Assembly (NCBI GenBank): GCA_902801845.1
Contig: CADCJW010000007.1
Coordinates: 53,676-117,675 of the forward strand
Reading direction: 5' to 3'
DNA: 64,000 nt
Origin: an uncultured Eubacteriales bacterium
GTDB taxonomy: Bacteria; Bacillota; Clostridia; Christensenellales; CAG-138
The position numbers and the translations under genes are program-made. Positions within the stretch are counted from its first letter, which is position 1, and each line of letters begins with the position of its first letter. Shown piece by piece: positions 7,989 to 16,717 of the stretch. Below the pieces are notes generated by a model. It was not told where the DNA came from and searched no databases. It was given only the letters and a program-made list of their open reading frames with translations.

Positions 7989-10529
7989 ATGAAACGGATC
8001 GTGAAAAAAGCTGCTATCTGTCTTTTGTTGGCCCTGCTTCTGTTGCCCTGGCCTGTTATCGGCACCGCCCAGGCGGAGAGCTACGGGGAGATCACCGCTG
8101 CCTGCACCTATATCCTGCCGGAGAAGGTGCCGGCGGAGCGCCTTACGGATGAAAGCTGGCTGAGCCGGCTCACCGTCCGCCCCCGGGCGGAGATCCGGGT
8201 GGGGCTGCCTGCCTGCAGCCATCCCTCCCTGTACGTGACCTGGTTCGTTCGGCCCCGGCAGGTGAAGCTGGAACAGCTGGATGAAAAAGGCAAGTCCATC
8301 CGGACGGACGAAATCGTCCCCGGCAGCCCCTTCGAGCGGTATGAGCTGGACGCCGCCTGCCGCCAGGCGATCCTTTCGTCCACAGAGGCCTGGACCATCA
8401 GCACCCTCCGGGTGTTCGACGGCGAGCTTCCCGAGGATCTGCCCTATTTCGGCGCGCCCATGGAGCAGGCGGACCTGCTGATCGTCATGGGTCAGCCCCA
8501 GGCCCTCTTTGAGGAGCTGGGGGGGTTAGCATCCCTGTACATGGGCCAATACCAGGTCAAGACCGCCTTTTGCTTTTTGAACGAGGACAACGCCGTCCTC
8601 CAGGCCACCGCCGGGGATCCCCGGCCCCTGGGGGAGGCGTTGAGCGCCCTCTGGTCCATGGGCTACAAGGAGGCTCCCTTCCTGGGCGGGTTCCTGGATC
8701 ACGATTTCAATGAGTTGGAGGACGTGCAAAAGGCCTGGACCCCGAAGGCTCTGGAAGCTTATCTGGTGGGGCTGATCCGGACCCTGCGGCCCAAGGTGGT
8801 GGTCTGCGCCGCCGGCGGCGAGGAGGACCAGCGCAGCGCCTTTGTCGCCGGGCAGATCGAAGCTGCCGTAGGTTCCGCCGCGGACGGGGGCAAGTTCGCC
8901 GAGGCAGGCAAGGCCCACAAGGTCCAAAAGCTCTATCTCTCCGATCCCGAGGGGAAGACCTTGGTCTCCTATGATGACGTATATGCGTCCGCCGTGGCCG
9001 CCTATCGCCATGTGGCCTCCCGCCAGTTCTACAAGTTCACCCTGCCCCGGGAGGGCCGCTTCACCCTGGCCCATTCCAGCGTGGGACAGGACAAGAAAAA
9101 GAACGATCTTCTGGAAAACGTAAAGACCAAGACCCTGCTTTCCTATGTGACGCCGACGCCCGTGCCTACGGCTACGCCCACGCCCAGCCCGACGCCCACA
9201 CCTACGCCGACCCCCACCCCGACGCCCACGCCCACGCCCACGCCGACGCCCACGCCCACACCGACCCCCACCCCGGTGCCCACGCCTACGCCTACTCCAA
9301 CCCTGACGGAACAGGTAGCCCGGCTGCCTCAAAAGCAGTGGCTGGAACGGGGCATGCTGGGCTTAGTGGGGCTTGCGGTGCTGGTGGCGGTGCTCGTCCT
9401 GATCCGCCGCGCCAGGGGCAAGGGCGGAAGGATCGCCTTCGGGCTGATCGTGATGATCCTGCTGGCGCTGCTGGCCGGGGCCGGGTTCTGGTATCTGCAT
9501 TACGTGGCCGTGATCCCGCCGGAGCCTGTGGTGGAGGTGACGCCCACCCCCTCGGCGACGCCCACGCCCACGCCGGAGCCCACGGTGGCGCCCACGGCGA
9601 CCCCGTCGCCCACGCCCACGGTGGAGCCCACCCCCACGCCGACGCCCACCCCCACCCCCACGCCGGATCCCTATCCCTTCCTTTCCTACGGTGAGCCGGA
9701 AAAGGTGGAAACCTTCGACAACGAGGGCGGCAAGTGGGTCTATCGGTCCGATATCCTGAGCGTGGATATCCGTCGGGAGCGCATTGAGCTCACCGAGGGT
9801 CGGGAGCAGGGCCAACCCATCACCTACTTCGTGGCCCACGTATACACCCGGGATTTCGACAGCTTCTATCCCACCTTCGCCACCAACCGGAAGAACGGCA
9901 TGGCCCGCTGCTGGCCCCAGGACATGGCTCTTCGGTATAAGAGCGTGCTCTGGTTCACCGGCGACAACCTGATCCAGGCCGAGGCCAACGCCAAAGGGGC
10001 CCTCATCCGGGACGGCAGGGTATTCAGCAAGGCCAAAGCCTCCAACTGCATGGCCTATTACGCGGACACCATGACCTTCAAGGTCATCGACCGCAAGACC
10101 ATGGACGCCCTCACCATCTGGGAGAGCGGCGCCCAGGACGTGTTCTCCTTCCCCCGGGGGTCCGACCTCATCATGGAGGGACAGATCTCCTCCGGCGCCA
10201 CCAACACCACCCAGCGGAACCCCCGCTGCGCCGTGGGCATGGTGACCCCGGGCCACTTCGTGGTGGTGGTGGCGGACGGCCGCCAGCCGGGGTACAGCGT
10301 GGGCTTCCGGCTCCTGGAGCTGGCGGAGCTGCTGCAGAAGGAGGGCTGCGTGGAGGCCTTCAACCTGGATGGCGGCATCTCCACGGCCATCTATTTTATG
10401 GGGGTGAAGCTGAACCACCATCGGGATGAGGCCGGCACCGGCTCCGTGGCCGATTATAAGCAGCGCACCCTGCCCGAGGGCCTGGCCTGGGGGTACTCGC
10501 CGCTGTGCGGGACCTTCGGACAGGAGTAG
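7989..10529 (+). CDS. Membrane protein fusing a degenerate PIG-L domain to a phosphodiester glycosidase (NAGPA) domain
   Basis: 846 residues: signal peptide (1-30); a PIG-L/LmbE deacetylase-like domain (about 150-370); a Thr-Pro linker (385-440); two membrane helices (453-512); a second Thr-Pro linker (516-560); and a C-terminal phosphodiester glycosidase domain (564-846) with PRCAVGM and FNLDGGIST. The PIG-L part keeps the family frame ([12 protein letters not shown], then [14 protein letters not shown] and [10 protein letters not shown]), but the catalytic HPDDE stretch reads QPQAL and the later His motif is lost, so it is probably inactive. The glycosidase family acts on GlcNAc-1-phosphodiesters; a cell-surface polymer substrate is inferred. 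Both domains should lie outside the membrane. Confidence 0.75.
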   Translation: MKRIVKKAAICLLLALLLLPWPVIGTAQAESYGEITAACTYILPEKVPAERLTDESWLSRLTVRPRAEIRVGLPACSHPSLYVTWFVRPRQVKLEQLDEKGKSIRTDEIVPGSPFERYELDAACRQAILSSTEAWTISTLRVFDGELPEDLPYFGAPMEQADLLIVMGQPQALFEELGGLASLYMGQYQVKTAFCFLNEDNAVLQATAGDPRPLGEALSALWSMGYKEAPFLGGFLDHDFNELEDVQKAWTPKALEAYLVGLIRTLRPKVVVCAAGGEEDQRSAFVAGQIEAAVGSAADGGKFAEAGKAHKVQKLYLSDPEGKTLVSYDDVYASAVAAYRHVASRQFYKFTLPREGRFTLAHSSVGQDKKKNDLLENVKTKTLLSYVTPTPVPTATPTPSPTPTPTPTPTPTPTPTPTPTPTPTPTPTPVPTPTPTPTLTEQVARLPQKQWLERGMLGLVGLAVLVAVLVLIRRARGKGGRIAFGLIVMILLALLAGAGFWYLHYVAVIPPEPVVEVTPTPSATPTPTPEPTVAPTATPSPTPTVEPTPTPTPTPTPTPDPYPFLSYGEPEKVETFDNEGGKWVYRSDILSVDIRRERIELTEGREQGQPITYFVAHVYTRDFDSFYPTFATNRKNGMARCWPQDMALRYKSVLWFTGDNLIQAEANAKGALIRDGRVFSKAKASNCMAYYADTMTFKVIDRKTMDALTIWESGAQDVFSFPRGSDLIMEGQISSGATNTTQRNPRCAVGMVTPGHFVVVVADGRQPGYSVGFRLLELAELLQKEGCVEAFNLDGGISTAIYFMGVKLNHHRDEAGTGSVADYKQRTLPEGLAWGYSPLCGTFGQE

Positions 10530-10604
10530 CCTCGCGCATCCGACAGCCAGTGATATCCAGATTTCCCTTGCCGCAAATGGTCTGCCCCTTTTTCGACAGC
10601 CTGT

Positions 10605-10626
10605 GCCCACCGGATGGTGGGCTTTT
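10605..10626 (+). terminator. Terminator after the glycosidase gene
   Basis: GCCCACC/GGTGGGC stem (10605-10611, 10615-10621) followed by TTTTT. Confidence 0.8.
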
Positions 10627-10638
10627 TCATATCACATG

Positions 10639-10664
10639 GGAACCTTTCGGGGCTCTGGACCGTC
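10639..10664 (+). promoter_or_regulatory. ECF-type promoter of the sigma factor operon
   Basis: GGAAC (10639-10643) and CGTC (10661-10664) are separated by 17 bp, matching the -35/-10 consensus of many group-IV (ECF) sigma factors. It lies about 47 nt upstream of the sigma factor start, so autoregulation is likely. A 12-bp palindrome, GAACGATCGTTC, lies just downstream in the leader. Confidence 0.65.
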
Positions 10665-10710
10665 TTATAGGCAGAACGATCGTTCGAGACGAACAAAGAG
10701 AGGAAGGACT

Positions 10711-11181
10711 ATGATCTCAAAAGATGCCTTTGCCCAGGAGGTGCGGACGCTGACCGACACAGCCTTCGCCGTTTCATACCTGATCCTGGGGAACAGTGCC
10801 GATTGCGAGGACGCCATGAGCGAAGCGGTCCTCCGGGCCTACGAGGGCCGGGGGAAGCTGAAGAAACGGGACAGCTTCCGGGCCTGGTTCATGCAGATCC
10901 TGCGGCATGAAGCCTATAACGTATTGCGCCGCCGGAAGCGGGTGCAGCCCGTGGAACAGCTGCCGGAGGATCCGGCCCCGGAAGGGGACCATGCCGGGGA
11001 GCTGGACCTTCGCGCGGCCCTGCAGGAGCTCAACGAGGACCAGCGGACGGCCCTGCTCCTGCAGCAGGAAGGGTACGACCTCGCCGAGATCGGCCTGATC
11101 CTGGACGTGCCCGTGGGGACGGTGAAATCCCGTATCTCCCGGGCGAAGCAAACCTTGAGAGCGATCCTGGAGGAGAACTGA
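10711..11181 (+). CDS. ECF-family RNA polymerase sigma factor
   Basis: A 156-residue sigma-70-family protein with only regions 2 and 4, as in ECF sigma factors. Region 2 includes LGNSADCEDAMSEAVLRAY and FRAWFMQILRHEAYNVLRRR. Region 4 includes the helix-turn-helix DLAEIGLILDVPVGTVKSRISRAK. The ATG at 10711 is preceded by GAGAGGAAGG. The next gene starts one base after the stop codon and encodes a membrane protein that should hold the sigma factor inactive. The stimulus is unknown; the surrounding envelope genes suggest envelope stress. Confidence 0.9.
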   Translation: MISKDAFAQEVRTLTDTAFAVSYLILGNSADCEDAMSEAVLRAYEGRGKLKKRDSFRAWFMQILRHEAYNVLRRRKRVQPVEQLPEDPAPEGDHAGELDLRAALQELNEDQRTALLLQQEGYDLAEIGLILDVPVGTVKSRISRAKQTLRAILEEN

Positions 11182-11182
11182 T

Positions 11183-12574
11183 ATGAAAAAGAAAAACTAC
11201 TGCGTGCGGGACGTGATCCCCGATACGCCGGACGGCTTCTATGACACGGTGGAGCGGAGCCTGGCCGCCTGCCGCGACGAAGGCCAGAAACGGACCTGGG
11301 ACGGCTTCCGGCTCCCGAGAAAGTGGATGCTGCCCCTGGTGGCGGCCCTGGTGCTGCTCATCGCCGGGACGGCGGTGGCGGCGGGCGCCTGGCTTTGGAA
11401 CAACTATTCCCCCACCAACTATATGGAGACCCCCAAGGAGCAGCGGGAGGAGCAGGGCAAGACCATCCCCGACGTGGAGCAGGCCATCGCCTCCGCCGCC
11501 CCGCAGACCGGGGAGTATAAGATCGTCATGCTGCCGGAGTTCAAGAACGCCGCAGAGCAGGACGAATGGCGGGTGAAGCTGGGCCAGCCCAAGTACAATG
11601 AAGCGGACTGGGCCTGGGTCCGGGAGATCCGGCCCGAGGTGGAAGAGGTGCTGATCGACGGCCGGAACCTGGCCTTCAACATCCGCCTCAACACGGACCA
11701 CGCCAAGGCCTTCACCTGGCCGGACGTGGAGGGCCAGTGGGTGGACGCCCTGGTGGACAACATCAGCTTCCGCCGGGAGGGGGAGAGCATGGCCCATCCC
11801 ATCATCGAGGGGGGCGGCGGCATCAACCCCAGCATGGTCACCGATACCGGAGCCACCCTGTACACCGAAGTGATCCTGGACCAGCCGAACGTGGACTTCC
11901 CCACGGAGGGCCGGGTGGAGCTGACGGTGGAGATCGGACTCAGGGACGCCCGGGTGGACGACATGGCCACCGTGGGCATCGTGGGCCGGATCTACTACAC
12001 CTTCTCCTTCGACGCCGCGGCGGGGCTGGACGTGGCCCCGGCGAAGGTAAATGAGCGGAAGCTCTCGGGCAGCGTGGTGCTGACCGTGGACGACTGGGGC
12101 GACCCCGGCAAACCGAAGGTGTACAATCGGCGGGTGAGCCTGGACGGGGTGGTGCTCAAGGAAGAGGTCCACTACCGGCAGACCGGCGTCTACGTGACCT
12201 ACACCGTGCAGTCGGCTCCCGAGGACTGGACCGAGGCCATGAAGAGCTCCCTGCTCTATCCCAACCGGGAGGGGAACTATTACGGCCTGTACATCGAGTA
12301 TCGGATCGGGCCCGAAGGGGAATGGCTCCCCTGCGGCCACGAGAACCACGGCAACTTCGGGGAAAACGTGGTCATCCTGCCCATCTTCCCCTCGGATTAC
12401 GAGCGGGTGAAGCAGGAGGGCTGCGCCCTGCGACTGGCGGAATACTACGGCACCGGCTTCAACGGCCAGCCCATCGGCGAGGATTGGCGCTACGACATCG
12501 GTTTCGGCGCCACGTCCATGAACTTCGACCTGGCGCCCCAGGAGCTGGGCACGTTTGAGATCCCCCTGCCGTAA
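11183..12574 (+). CDS. Probable membrane anti-sigma factor
   Basis: 463 residues with a short cytoplasmic head (residues 1-48), one membrane helix (WMLPLVAALVLLIAGTAVAAGAW, about 49-72) and a large outer domain resembling DUF4179-type sensor regions. Its ATG is one base past the sigma factor stop, so the pair is translationally coupled. Known families of this layout bind the sigma factor with the head and release it on an outside signal. The outer domain has many Trp, Tyr and acidic residues but no motif I can name. Confidence 0.7.
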   Translation: MKKKNYCVRDVIPDTPDGFYDTVERSLAACRDEGQKRTWDGFRLPRKWMLPLVAALVLLIAGTAVAAGAWLWNNYSPTNYMETPKEQREEQGKTIPDVEQAIASAAPQTGEYKIVMLPEFKNAAEQDEWRVKLGQPKYNEADWAWVREIRPEVEEVLIDGRNLAFNIRLNTDHAKAFTWPDVEGQWVDALVDNISFRREGESMAHPIIEGGGGINPSMVTDTGATLYTEVILDQPNVDFPTEGRVELTVEIGLRDARVDDMATVGIVGRIYYTFSFDAAAGLDVAPAKVNERKLSGSVVLTVDDWGDPGKPKVYNRRVSLDGVVLKEEVHYRQTGVYVTYTVQSAPEDWTEAMKSSLLYPNREGNYYGLYIEYRIGPEGEWLPCGHENHGNFGENVVILPIFPSDYERVKQEGCALRLAEYYGTGFNGQPIGEDWRYDIGFGATSMNFDLAPQELGTFEIPLP

Positions 12575-12590
12575 GGCTTTACGTACAAAC

Positions 12591-12624
12591 ACGGCGCGGA
12601 AGCAGCTTCCGCGCCGTCATTCGT
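12591..12624 (+). terminator. Terminator after the sigma/anti-sigma operon
   Basis: A near-perfect 11-13 bp GC-rich stem (12591-12617) followed by CATTCGTTTT. It sits between convergent genes and may serve both. Confidence 0.65.
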
Positions 12625-12631
12625 TTTGGAT

Positions 12632-13714
12632 TCAATCATTAAACCATTCCGGGTATATCTCCCGGTACGGGTTCTCCTTGTCCGGGTCCGTGGGATCCCA
12701 GCCCAGGGTCTGGTCCTTGTTCATATAGGGTTCGGCATAGATGAGGGCCGGGGCGGCGGGGGCCGCGGGGCCAGCGTCCGTGGTGACGAAGACCTTGGTG
12801 CCCCACTTGCAGTTGTTGTAGATCCAGTAGGCGTCTCCCACCAGCAGCCGCACGCAGCCGTGGGAGGCGGGGCTGCCCAGCAGTTCGTATTCCGCGATCA
12901 GCATCTGCTTTTTGCCGTACTTCTGGAACTTGCGGTATTCGCCGCCGATGGGCACGGTGTGGAACAGGTAGTGTCCCCGAAAGCGGCAGGCGTACTGGGC
13001 GTAGACCATGATGCCGTTCATGCGGGTCATGGCCTTGTATTTGTATCTGCTGTAGATGTAGTGCATCCCCATGGGGGTCTGGTGATCGTCGTCCGAAGCG
13101 GAACAGATCATGATCCGTTCCACCGTCCAGTCCCCGTCCTGGGCCAGGAAGCAGACCACGCTTTGGCTGCCCAGATACACCGTGAGCCACCGGTCCCCGT
13201 CCTTCTTGGGGGGCTTTTCGGGGGCGTAGGGGGAGAGGGTGAAGTGGGCGATGGGCTGGGCCGGGGTGCCGTAGACCGGATCCGTCTCCGGCTCCGAGGG
13301 GTAGAAGCCCAACTGCTTTTCACCGAAGCTGCCAAAGCGCAGATACTCCTTGGTGTTCTTGTTTTGATAGAGGCCCGGCGTCACCTCCACCAGGACCGTT
13401 TTAAGCCGCAGCTTCGGGTCCGGCGTGGCCGGCAAAAAGGTGGGCGTCGGGGTCGGCGTGGGCGTAGGCGTGGGCGTCGGGGTCGGGGTAGGCGTGGAGG
13501 TTGGCTCCGGCGTGGGCGTCGGGGTCGGAGCGGCCGTAGGCTCGATCGTCGGCGTACAAGTCGGGGTGGCCGTGGGCTCATCCGTGGGTGCAGGGGTGAG
13601 GGTCGGCGCCGCCGTGGGCGCAGGGATATCCGCCGTCTTCGCCGGCTGGCAGCCCAGCCACAGGCAGAGAAGGAGCAGCAGCGCCCAGCATGCGGTTTTT
13701 CGGGATCGGGTCAT
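12632..13714 (-). CDS. L,D-transpeptidase lipoprotein (YkuD domain)
   Basis: A 360-residue exported protein with a lipobox (LWLGC near residue 20), a Thr-Pro-rich linker (about 35-95) and a C-terminal YkuD catalytic domain with the signature SHGCVR near residue 283. The Cys is the nucleophile. The family forms 3-3 cross-links in peptidoglycan or attaches proteins to it. The linker would let the domain reach the wall from the membrane. The start is uncertain: ATG at 13714 has no clear Shine-Dalgarno, and a TTG lies two codons earlier. It begins right after the ferredoxin terminator. Confidence 0.85.
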   Translation of the reverse strand: MTRSRKTACWALLLLLCLWLGCQPAKTADIPAPTAAPTLTPAPTDEPTATPTCTPTIEPTAAPTPTPTPEPTSTPTPTPTPTPTPTPTPTPTFLPATPDPKLRLKTVLVEVTPGLYQNKNTKEYLRFGSFGEKQLGFYPSEPETDPVYGTPAQPIAHFTLSPYAPEKPPKKDGDRWLTVYLGSQSVVCFLAQDGDWTVERIMICSASDDDHQTPMGMHYIYSRYKYKAMTRMNGIMVYAQYACRFRGHYLFHTVPIGGEYRKFQKYGKKQMLIAEYELLGSPASHGCVRLLVGDAYWIYNNCKWGTKVFVTTDAGPAAPAAPALIYAEPYMNKDQTLGWDPTDPDKENPYREIYPEWFND

Positions 13715-13730
13715 ATCCAAAGTATGGAAT

Positions 13731-13760
13731 AAAAAACGCTTGCCTATGCAGCAAGCGCTT
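13731..13760 (-). terminator. Terminator after the ferredoxin gene
   Basis: CGCTTGC (13737-13743) pairs with GCAAGCG (13751-13757), with six Ts following on the minus strand. It sits about 17 bp before the L,D-transpeptidase start. Confidence 0.8.
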
Positions 13761-13775
13761 TTTTGTCAATGGTGG

Positions 13776-13946
13776 TTACTCTGCCTTGGGGGCTCCCACG
13801 GGGCAGACATTGGCGCAGTTGCCGCACTCGATGCAGGCGTCGGCGTCGATGACGAAGATGCCGTCGCCCTCAGAGATGGCTTCCACGGGGCACTCACTGG
13901 CGCAGGTGCCGCAGGCGATGCACTCATCGGTGATCTTGTATGCCAT
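13776..13946 (-). CDS. 2[4Fe-4S] ferredoxin
   Basis: A 56-residue clostridial-type ferredoxin with two clusters: [12 protein letters not shown] and [12 protein letters not shown], each the CxxCxxCxxxCP pattern. It is a low-potential electron carrier of anaerobic metabolism. The ATG at 13946 is preceded by GGAGG, with a clear promoter upstream. It is a single-gene unit bounded by its own promoter and terminator. Confidence 0.95.
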   Translation of the reverse strand: MAYKITDECIACGTCASECPVEAISEGDGIFVIDADACIECGNCANVCPVGAPKAE

Positions 13947-13977
13947 GTATGATTACCTCCTTACAGATTTTCAACTC

Positions 13978-14005
13978 ATTATATCATACGTCACCCAAAA
14001 TGCAA
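13978..14005 (-). promoter_or_regulatory. Promoter of the ferredoxin gene
   Basis: Minus-strand TTGCAT (14000-14005), 16-bp spacer, TATAAT (13978-13983), with TGA just before the -10. Confidence 0.75.
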
Positions 14006-14011
14006 CAAGCA

Positions 14012-14082
14012 GTTTTTCGGCGACTTTGTAAACAAGTCGAAAAACCGAAAAGGCGGTCTACCTTTGGGGCGGACCTTTTTTT
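14012..14082 (+). promoter_or_regulatory. Two hairpins, the second terminator-like, ahead of parB
   Basis: The first hairpin pairs 14012-14026 with 14034-14045 (GTTTTTCG/CGAAAAAC and CGACTT/AAGTCG). The second pairs GGTC (14055) with GACC (14072) through CC/GG and is followed by seven Ts. The pair could be an attenuator in the parB leader or a terminator of readthrough. Confidence 0.4.
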
Positions 14083-14133
14083 CGACAGGGAACGGGTGGT
14101 ATGCTGGCCGTAAACGAGGGGAAAAAGGAGGGG

Positions 14134-15000
14134 ATGCGGGTGAATATGCCGGACCTTTCCGGGGAGCGGCCCCTTTCGCCGCCCCGGCGGGAAATATCGC
14201 CGCCCAAGCGGGATATATCGCCGCCCAGACGGGATATGGGGCGGAGCCTGTTTCTGCTGCCCATCGACAGCATCCGGCCCAATCCGGATCAGCCCCGGCG
14301 GGAATTCAGCAGGGAGGAGCTTCAGGAACTGACTTTAAGCATCGCCCAGATAGGGCTCATCCAACCCCTGACCGTTCGGCCCGGCGCGTCGGGATACGTG
14401 CTCATCTGCGGGGAGCGGCGGCTGAGGGCCTGCCAGCTGCTGGGGCTGAAGGAGGTGCCCTGCATCGTGGAGCAGGTGACCGGGGAGCAGAGCGCGCTCA
14501 TGGCCATGGTGGAGAACGTGCAGCGGGCGGATCTGTCCTTTTGGGAGGAGGCGGAAGGGTATCGGCGGCTGCTGACGGTCTATGGCATCGACCGGGAGGA
14601 GCTGTGCCGGCGGATCGGGAAGAGCGCCGCGTTCCTCTCCAACAAGCTCCGGCTGCTGAAGCTGTCGCCCGTGGTGCGGGAGGCGGCCCAGAGGGGCGGG
14701 CTCACGGAGCGGCATGCCCGGTGCCTGCTGTCCCTGCCGGACGAAGAGGCGCAGCTGCGGCTGGTGGACAGGATCGTCAAGGAGGGGCTGAGCGTGCGGC
14801 GGACGGAATCGCTGGTCGATCAGGCGGCGCCCCGGCCCAAGCCCCTCAGGGTGCTGCGGCTCACGAAGGATTGCCGGTTGTTCCTCAACGGCCTCGACAC
14901 CCTCCTTGCTCAGCTTCGCCAAGCGGGCATGGAGGCGGAGATACGGACAGAAAAACACCCGGATGGCCTGGACGTGACCATCCGGGTGAGGTATGGGTAG
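14134..15000 (+). CDS. ParB/Noc-family DNA-binding protein
   Basis: About 288 residues. After an N-terminal segment with a repeated SPPxRxDI unit (about residues 15-35) comes the ParB N-terminal CTPase/clamp domain (IRPNPDQPR, then GERRLRACQLLGLKEVPCIV), a helix-turn-helix region (ELCRRIGKSAAFLSNKLRLL) and a short C-terminal domain. ParB proteins spread from parS sites to segregate or protect the nucleoid. No parA or rsmG is adjacent, so it is an orphan or Noc-like. AAGGAGG precedes ATG 14134, GTG 14140 and ATG 14146; spacing favours the later two. Confidence 0.8.
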   Translation: MRVNMPDLSGERPLSPPRREISPPKRDISPPRRDMGRSLFLLPIDSIRPNPDQPRREFSREELQELTLSIAQIGLIQPLTVRPGASGYVLICGERRLRACQLLGLKEVPCIVEQVTGEQSALMAMVENVQRADLSFWEEAEGYRRLLTVYGIDREELCRRIGKSAAFLSNKLRLLKLSPVVREAAQRGGLTERHARCLLSLPDEEAQLRLVDRIVKEGLSVRRTESLVDQAAPRPKPLRVLRLTKDCRLFLNGLDTLLAQLRQAGMEAEIRTEKHPDGLDVTIRVRYG

Positions 15001-15007
15001 GCGTGTT

Positions 15008-15186
15008 TCTTTTGCCGCTTTTTTCCCTTCGGTGAAGAGGAAAAAAGCGGCGCAAAAAAGAGAAGCTCATCTAAACATAATGGGAAATATCACGCAAGCA
15101 ATACTTCCCAAATAAAGTTCTTTTGAGTCGGCTCTCCGTTAGGAAATCCGACGATTCTTCTTTCTTTCAAGAAAAAGGATCAAGCT
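15008..15186 (-). repeat. Three-hairpin intergenic repeat, copy 1
   Basis: Read on the minus strand: hairpin H3 region (15157-15186, diverged and with a small GTCGG/CCGAC hairpin beside it), the CAAAAGAACTTT linker, hairpin H2 (15082-15109) and the long GCCGC/GCGGC hairpin H1 (15011-15056). It fills the space between convergent parB and merR. Confidence 0.75.
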
Positions 15187-15187
15187 A

Positions 15188-15976
15188 TCAATACGTCCTC
15201 TTTAACAGCCAGAAGTGGTTTTGGCCGTCGTTGGTGGGGGTGGCGCTGCAGCCCAGGGTCCGCTTCTTGCCCTCGTTCTCGTCCAGCAGGAGGTTCAAAA
15301 CCGTGTTGGCGAAGGCGGTGTGGTTGGGCTTGTCCTCGGTGAGCAGGAACACCAGCTGGTACTCTCCCCCGTCCGCCAGCTTGGCGAACTCGGGGAAGAA
15401 GTCCTTCACGTGGGCCCAGCCGTGCTTTTCGTAGACGGTCCGGTAGGCGGGGTCCTTCAGCACCTTGGGCAGGGGGTCCGGAGAATGCTTCTCCTCGTCG
15501 AAGGTGAAGTCCCTAAAGCAGCCGGAGGTTAGGGCGGTGGTGAGCATTTCGTCGATGCGGGCGCAGATGTCGTCGTACCGGGCCCGGTCGATGCCGAATT
15601 CGGCGGTGGGGTCGAAGTCGGTCATGGCCTTGCGGATGTTGTCGATGGTTTCCTTCATGGTGGTCATTTCGCTGCGATAGGACCGCTGTATTTCTTTCAT
15701 GGCTTCGAGCCTCGCCTGCTGCGCGTCGATCTTCGCCTCAAAGGCCCGGTAGACGTCCTCGTCGGACCCGTCCAGCAGCGGCTTGATCTCCTCGATGGTG
15801 AAACCCCCGAGCTGCAGGTTTTTGATCTTCACGAAGGTCAGGGCCTGCTCCTCGTCGTAGTACCGGTAGCCGGTGAACCGATCCACCCGGCCGGGCTTCA
15901 AAAGGCCCACCTTGTCGTAGTACCGGAGCGTTTGCGGGTTGCAGCCGCAGAGCTTGGCAAAGGCTTGTATGGTCAT
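15188..15976 (-). CDS. MerR-family regulator with effector-binding domain
   Basis: A 262-residue MerR-type activator. The N-terminal winged helix-turn-helix is AFAKLCGCNPQTLRYYDKVG (residues 5-24) followed by TGYRYYDEEQ. A coiled-coil dimer helix spans about 80-125, and the C-terminal 140 residues look like a ligand-binding domain of the GyrI/TipAS kind, though I cannot assign it firmly. The ATG at 15976 follows AAAGGAGGC. A 19-bp-spacer promoter upstream suggests autoregulation. The S-component gene upstream on the same strand is a candidate target. Confidence 0.85.
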   Translation of the reverse strand: MTIQAFAKLCGCNPQTLRYYDKVGLLKPGRVDRFTGYRYYDEEQALTFVKIKNLQLGGFTIEEIKPLLDGSDEDVYRAFEAKIDAQQARLEAMKEIQRSYRSEMTTMKETIDNIRKAMTDFDPTAEFGIDRARYDDICARIDEMLTTALTSGCFRDFTFDEEKHSPDPLPKVLKDPAYRTVYEKHGWAHVKDFFPEFAKLADGGEYQLVFLLTEDKPNHTAFANTVLNLLLDENEGKKRTLGCSATPTNDGQNHFWLLKRTY

Positions 15977-16000
15977 ATCGCTTGCCTCCTTTCTGAGGAC

Positions 16001-16031
16001 AGTAAACCATTAGAGTGCAGTGTAAGGTCAA
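16001..16031 (-). promoter_or_regulatory. MerR-type promoter/operator of the merR gene
   Basis: Minus-strand TTGACC (16026-16031) and TTTACT (16001-16006) are 19 bp apart, the overlong spacing that MerR proteins correct by DNA distortion. The spacer holds an imperfect dyad (ACCTTACACT facing ACTCTAATGGT). Confidence 0.65.
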
Positions 16032-16059
16032 TACCTTTTTTGAAATTTTGTTTGTTATT

Positions 16060-16209
16060 TTTTGCCGCTTTTTTCTCTTCGGTGAAGAGGAAAAAAGCGG
16101 CGCAAAAAAGAGAAGCTTATGGATGAAAACGGGGAAGTACTGCGCAAACAGTATTCTCCCAACAAAGTTCTTTTGGGCGGCTTTTCTTTCAAGAAAAGCC
16201 GCGAAGCTT
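16060..16209 (-). repeat. Three-hairpin intergenic repeat, copy 2
   Basis: Minus-strand order: H3 (16177-16202, a perfect palindrome with GCGGC/GCCGC ends), the CCAAAAGAACTTT linker, H2 (16131-16160) and H1 (16061-16106). It begins at the stop codon of the S-component gene and ends about 30 bp before the merR promoter. Confidence 0.85.
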
Positions 16210-16707
16210 TCAATCTTTCCTTTTATATAGCTTTTTCAAATGCCGTCCCACCAGGGTGCCCAGGAAGGCGCCGACGGTGGCCTGAAATGCGTTGGGCAGC
16301 ACGTTCACCGCGGCCACGGGGGCAGTGAGGAGCACCGTTTCGAAGAGGAAGTACCCCAGGGGCACCAGCAGGCAGCAGATCAGGGCCAACGGCACGGCGG
16401 CCCTCTTCGCCCGGTGCATGGCGAGCCCCGCCAGCAGGGCCGTGACCCCCTTTATGAGCAGGGTCACCGGGGCGTACATGGCCCAACCCAAAATGAGGTC
16501 CGCCAACGCCGCGCCCACGCCGGCGGCCAGGGCCCCCAGTCCCCCGGGGAGCAGACAGGCGCAGAGGAACACCCCCGCGTCCCCCAGATTCACGTAGCCG
16601 TAGCCGCTGGGCAGCGGCAGGGAGATCAGGGTGAGCAAAAGCGTCGCCCCGCAGAGCTGCCCGGCCAGGGCCAGGCGGTTTGTTTTTATATCCATCCTGT
16701 TTTCCAT
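16210..16707 (-). CDS. ECF transporter S component-like membrane protein
   Basis: 165 residues with five to six hydrophobic segments. The stretch YGYVNLGDAGVFL, then GGLGALAAGVGAALADLILGWAMYAPVTLLIKG, is the typical loop and helix pattern of energy-coupling-factor S components, which bind a vitamin or other small solute and dock with a shared EcfAAT module. The EcfA/T genes are not in the window. AAAGGAG lies 4 nt before the ATG at 16707. It starts 10 bp after the ispE stop codon, so they may be co-transcribed. The substrate is unknown. Confidence 0.8.
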   Translation of the reverse strand: MENRMDIKTNRLALAGQLCGATLLLTLISLPLPSGYGYVNLGDAGVFLCACLLPGGLGALAAGVGAALADLILGWAMYAPVTLLIKGVTALLAGLAMHRAKRAAVPLALICCLLVPLGYFLFETVLLTAPVAAVNVLPNAFQATVGAFLGTLVGRHLKKLYKRKD

Positions 16708-16717
16708 GGGGTCTCCT

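Noticed and set aside
9145..9310. Tandem short repeats in the 7989 gene resembling a repeat array
   Set aside because: They are in-frame Thr-Pro codons without distinct spacers, so not CRISPR.
15008..16209. The merR gene between repeat copies 1 and 2 as a composite mobile element
   Set aside because: No transposase is present, the copies are in the same orientation, and other copies occur singly between housekeeping genes.
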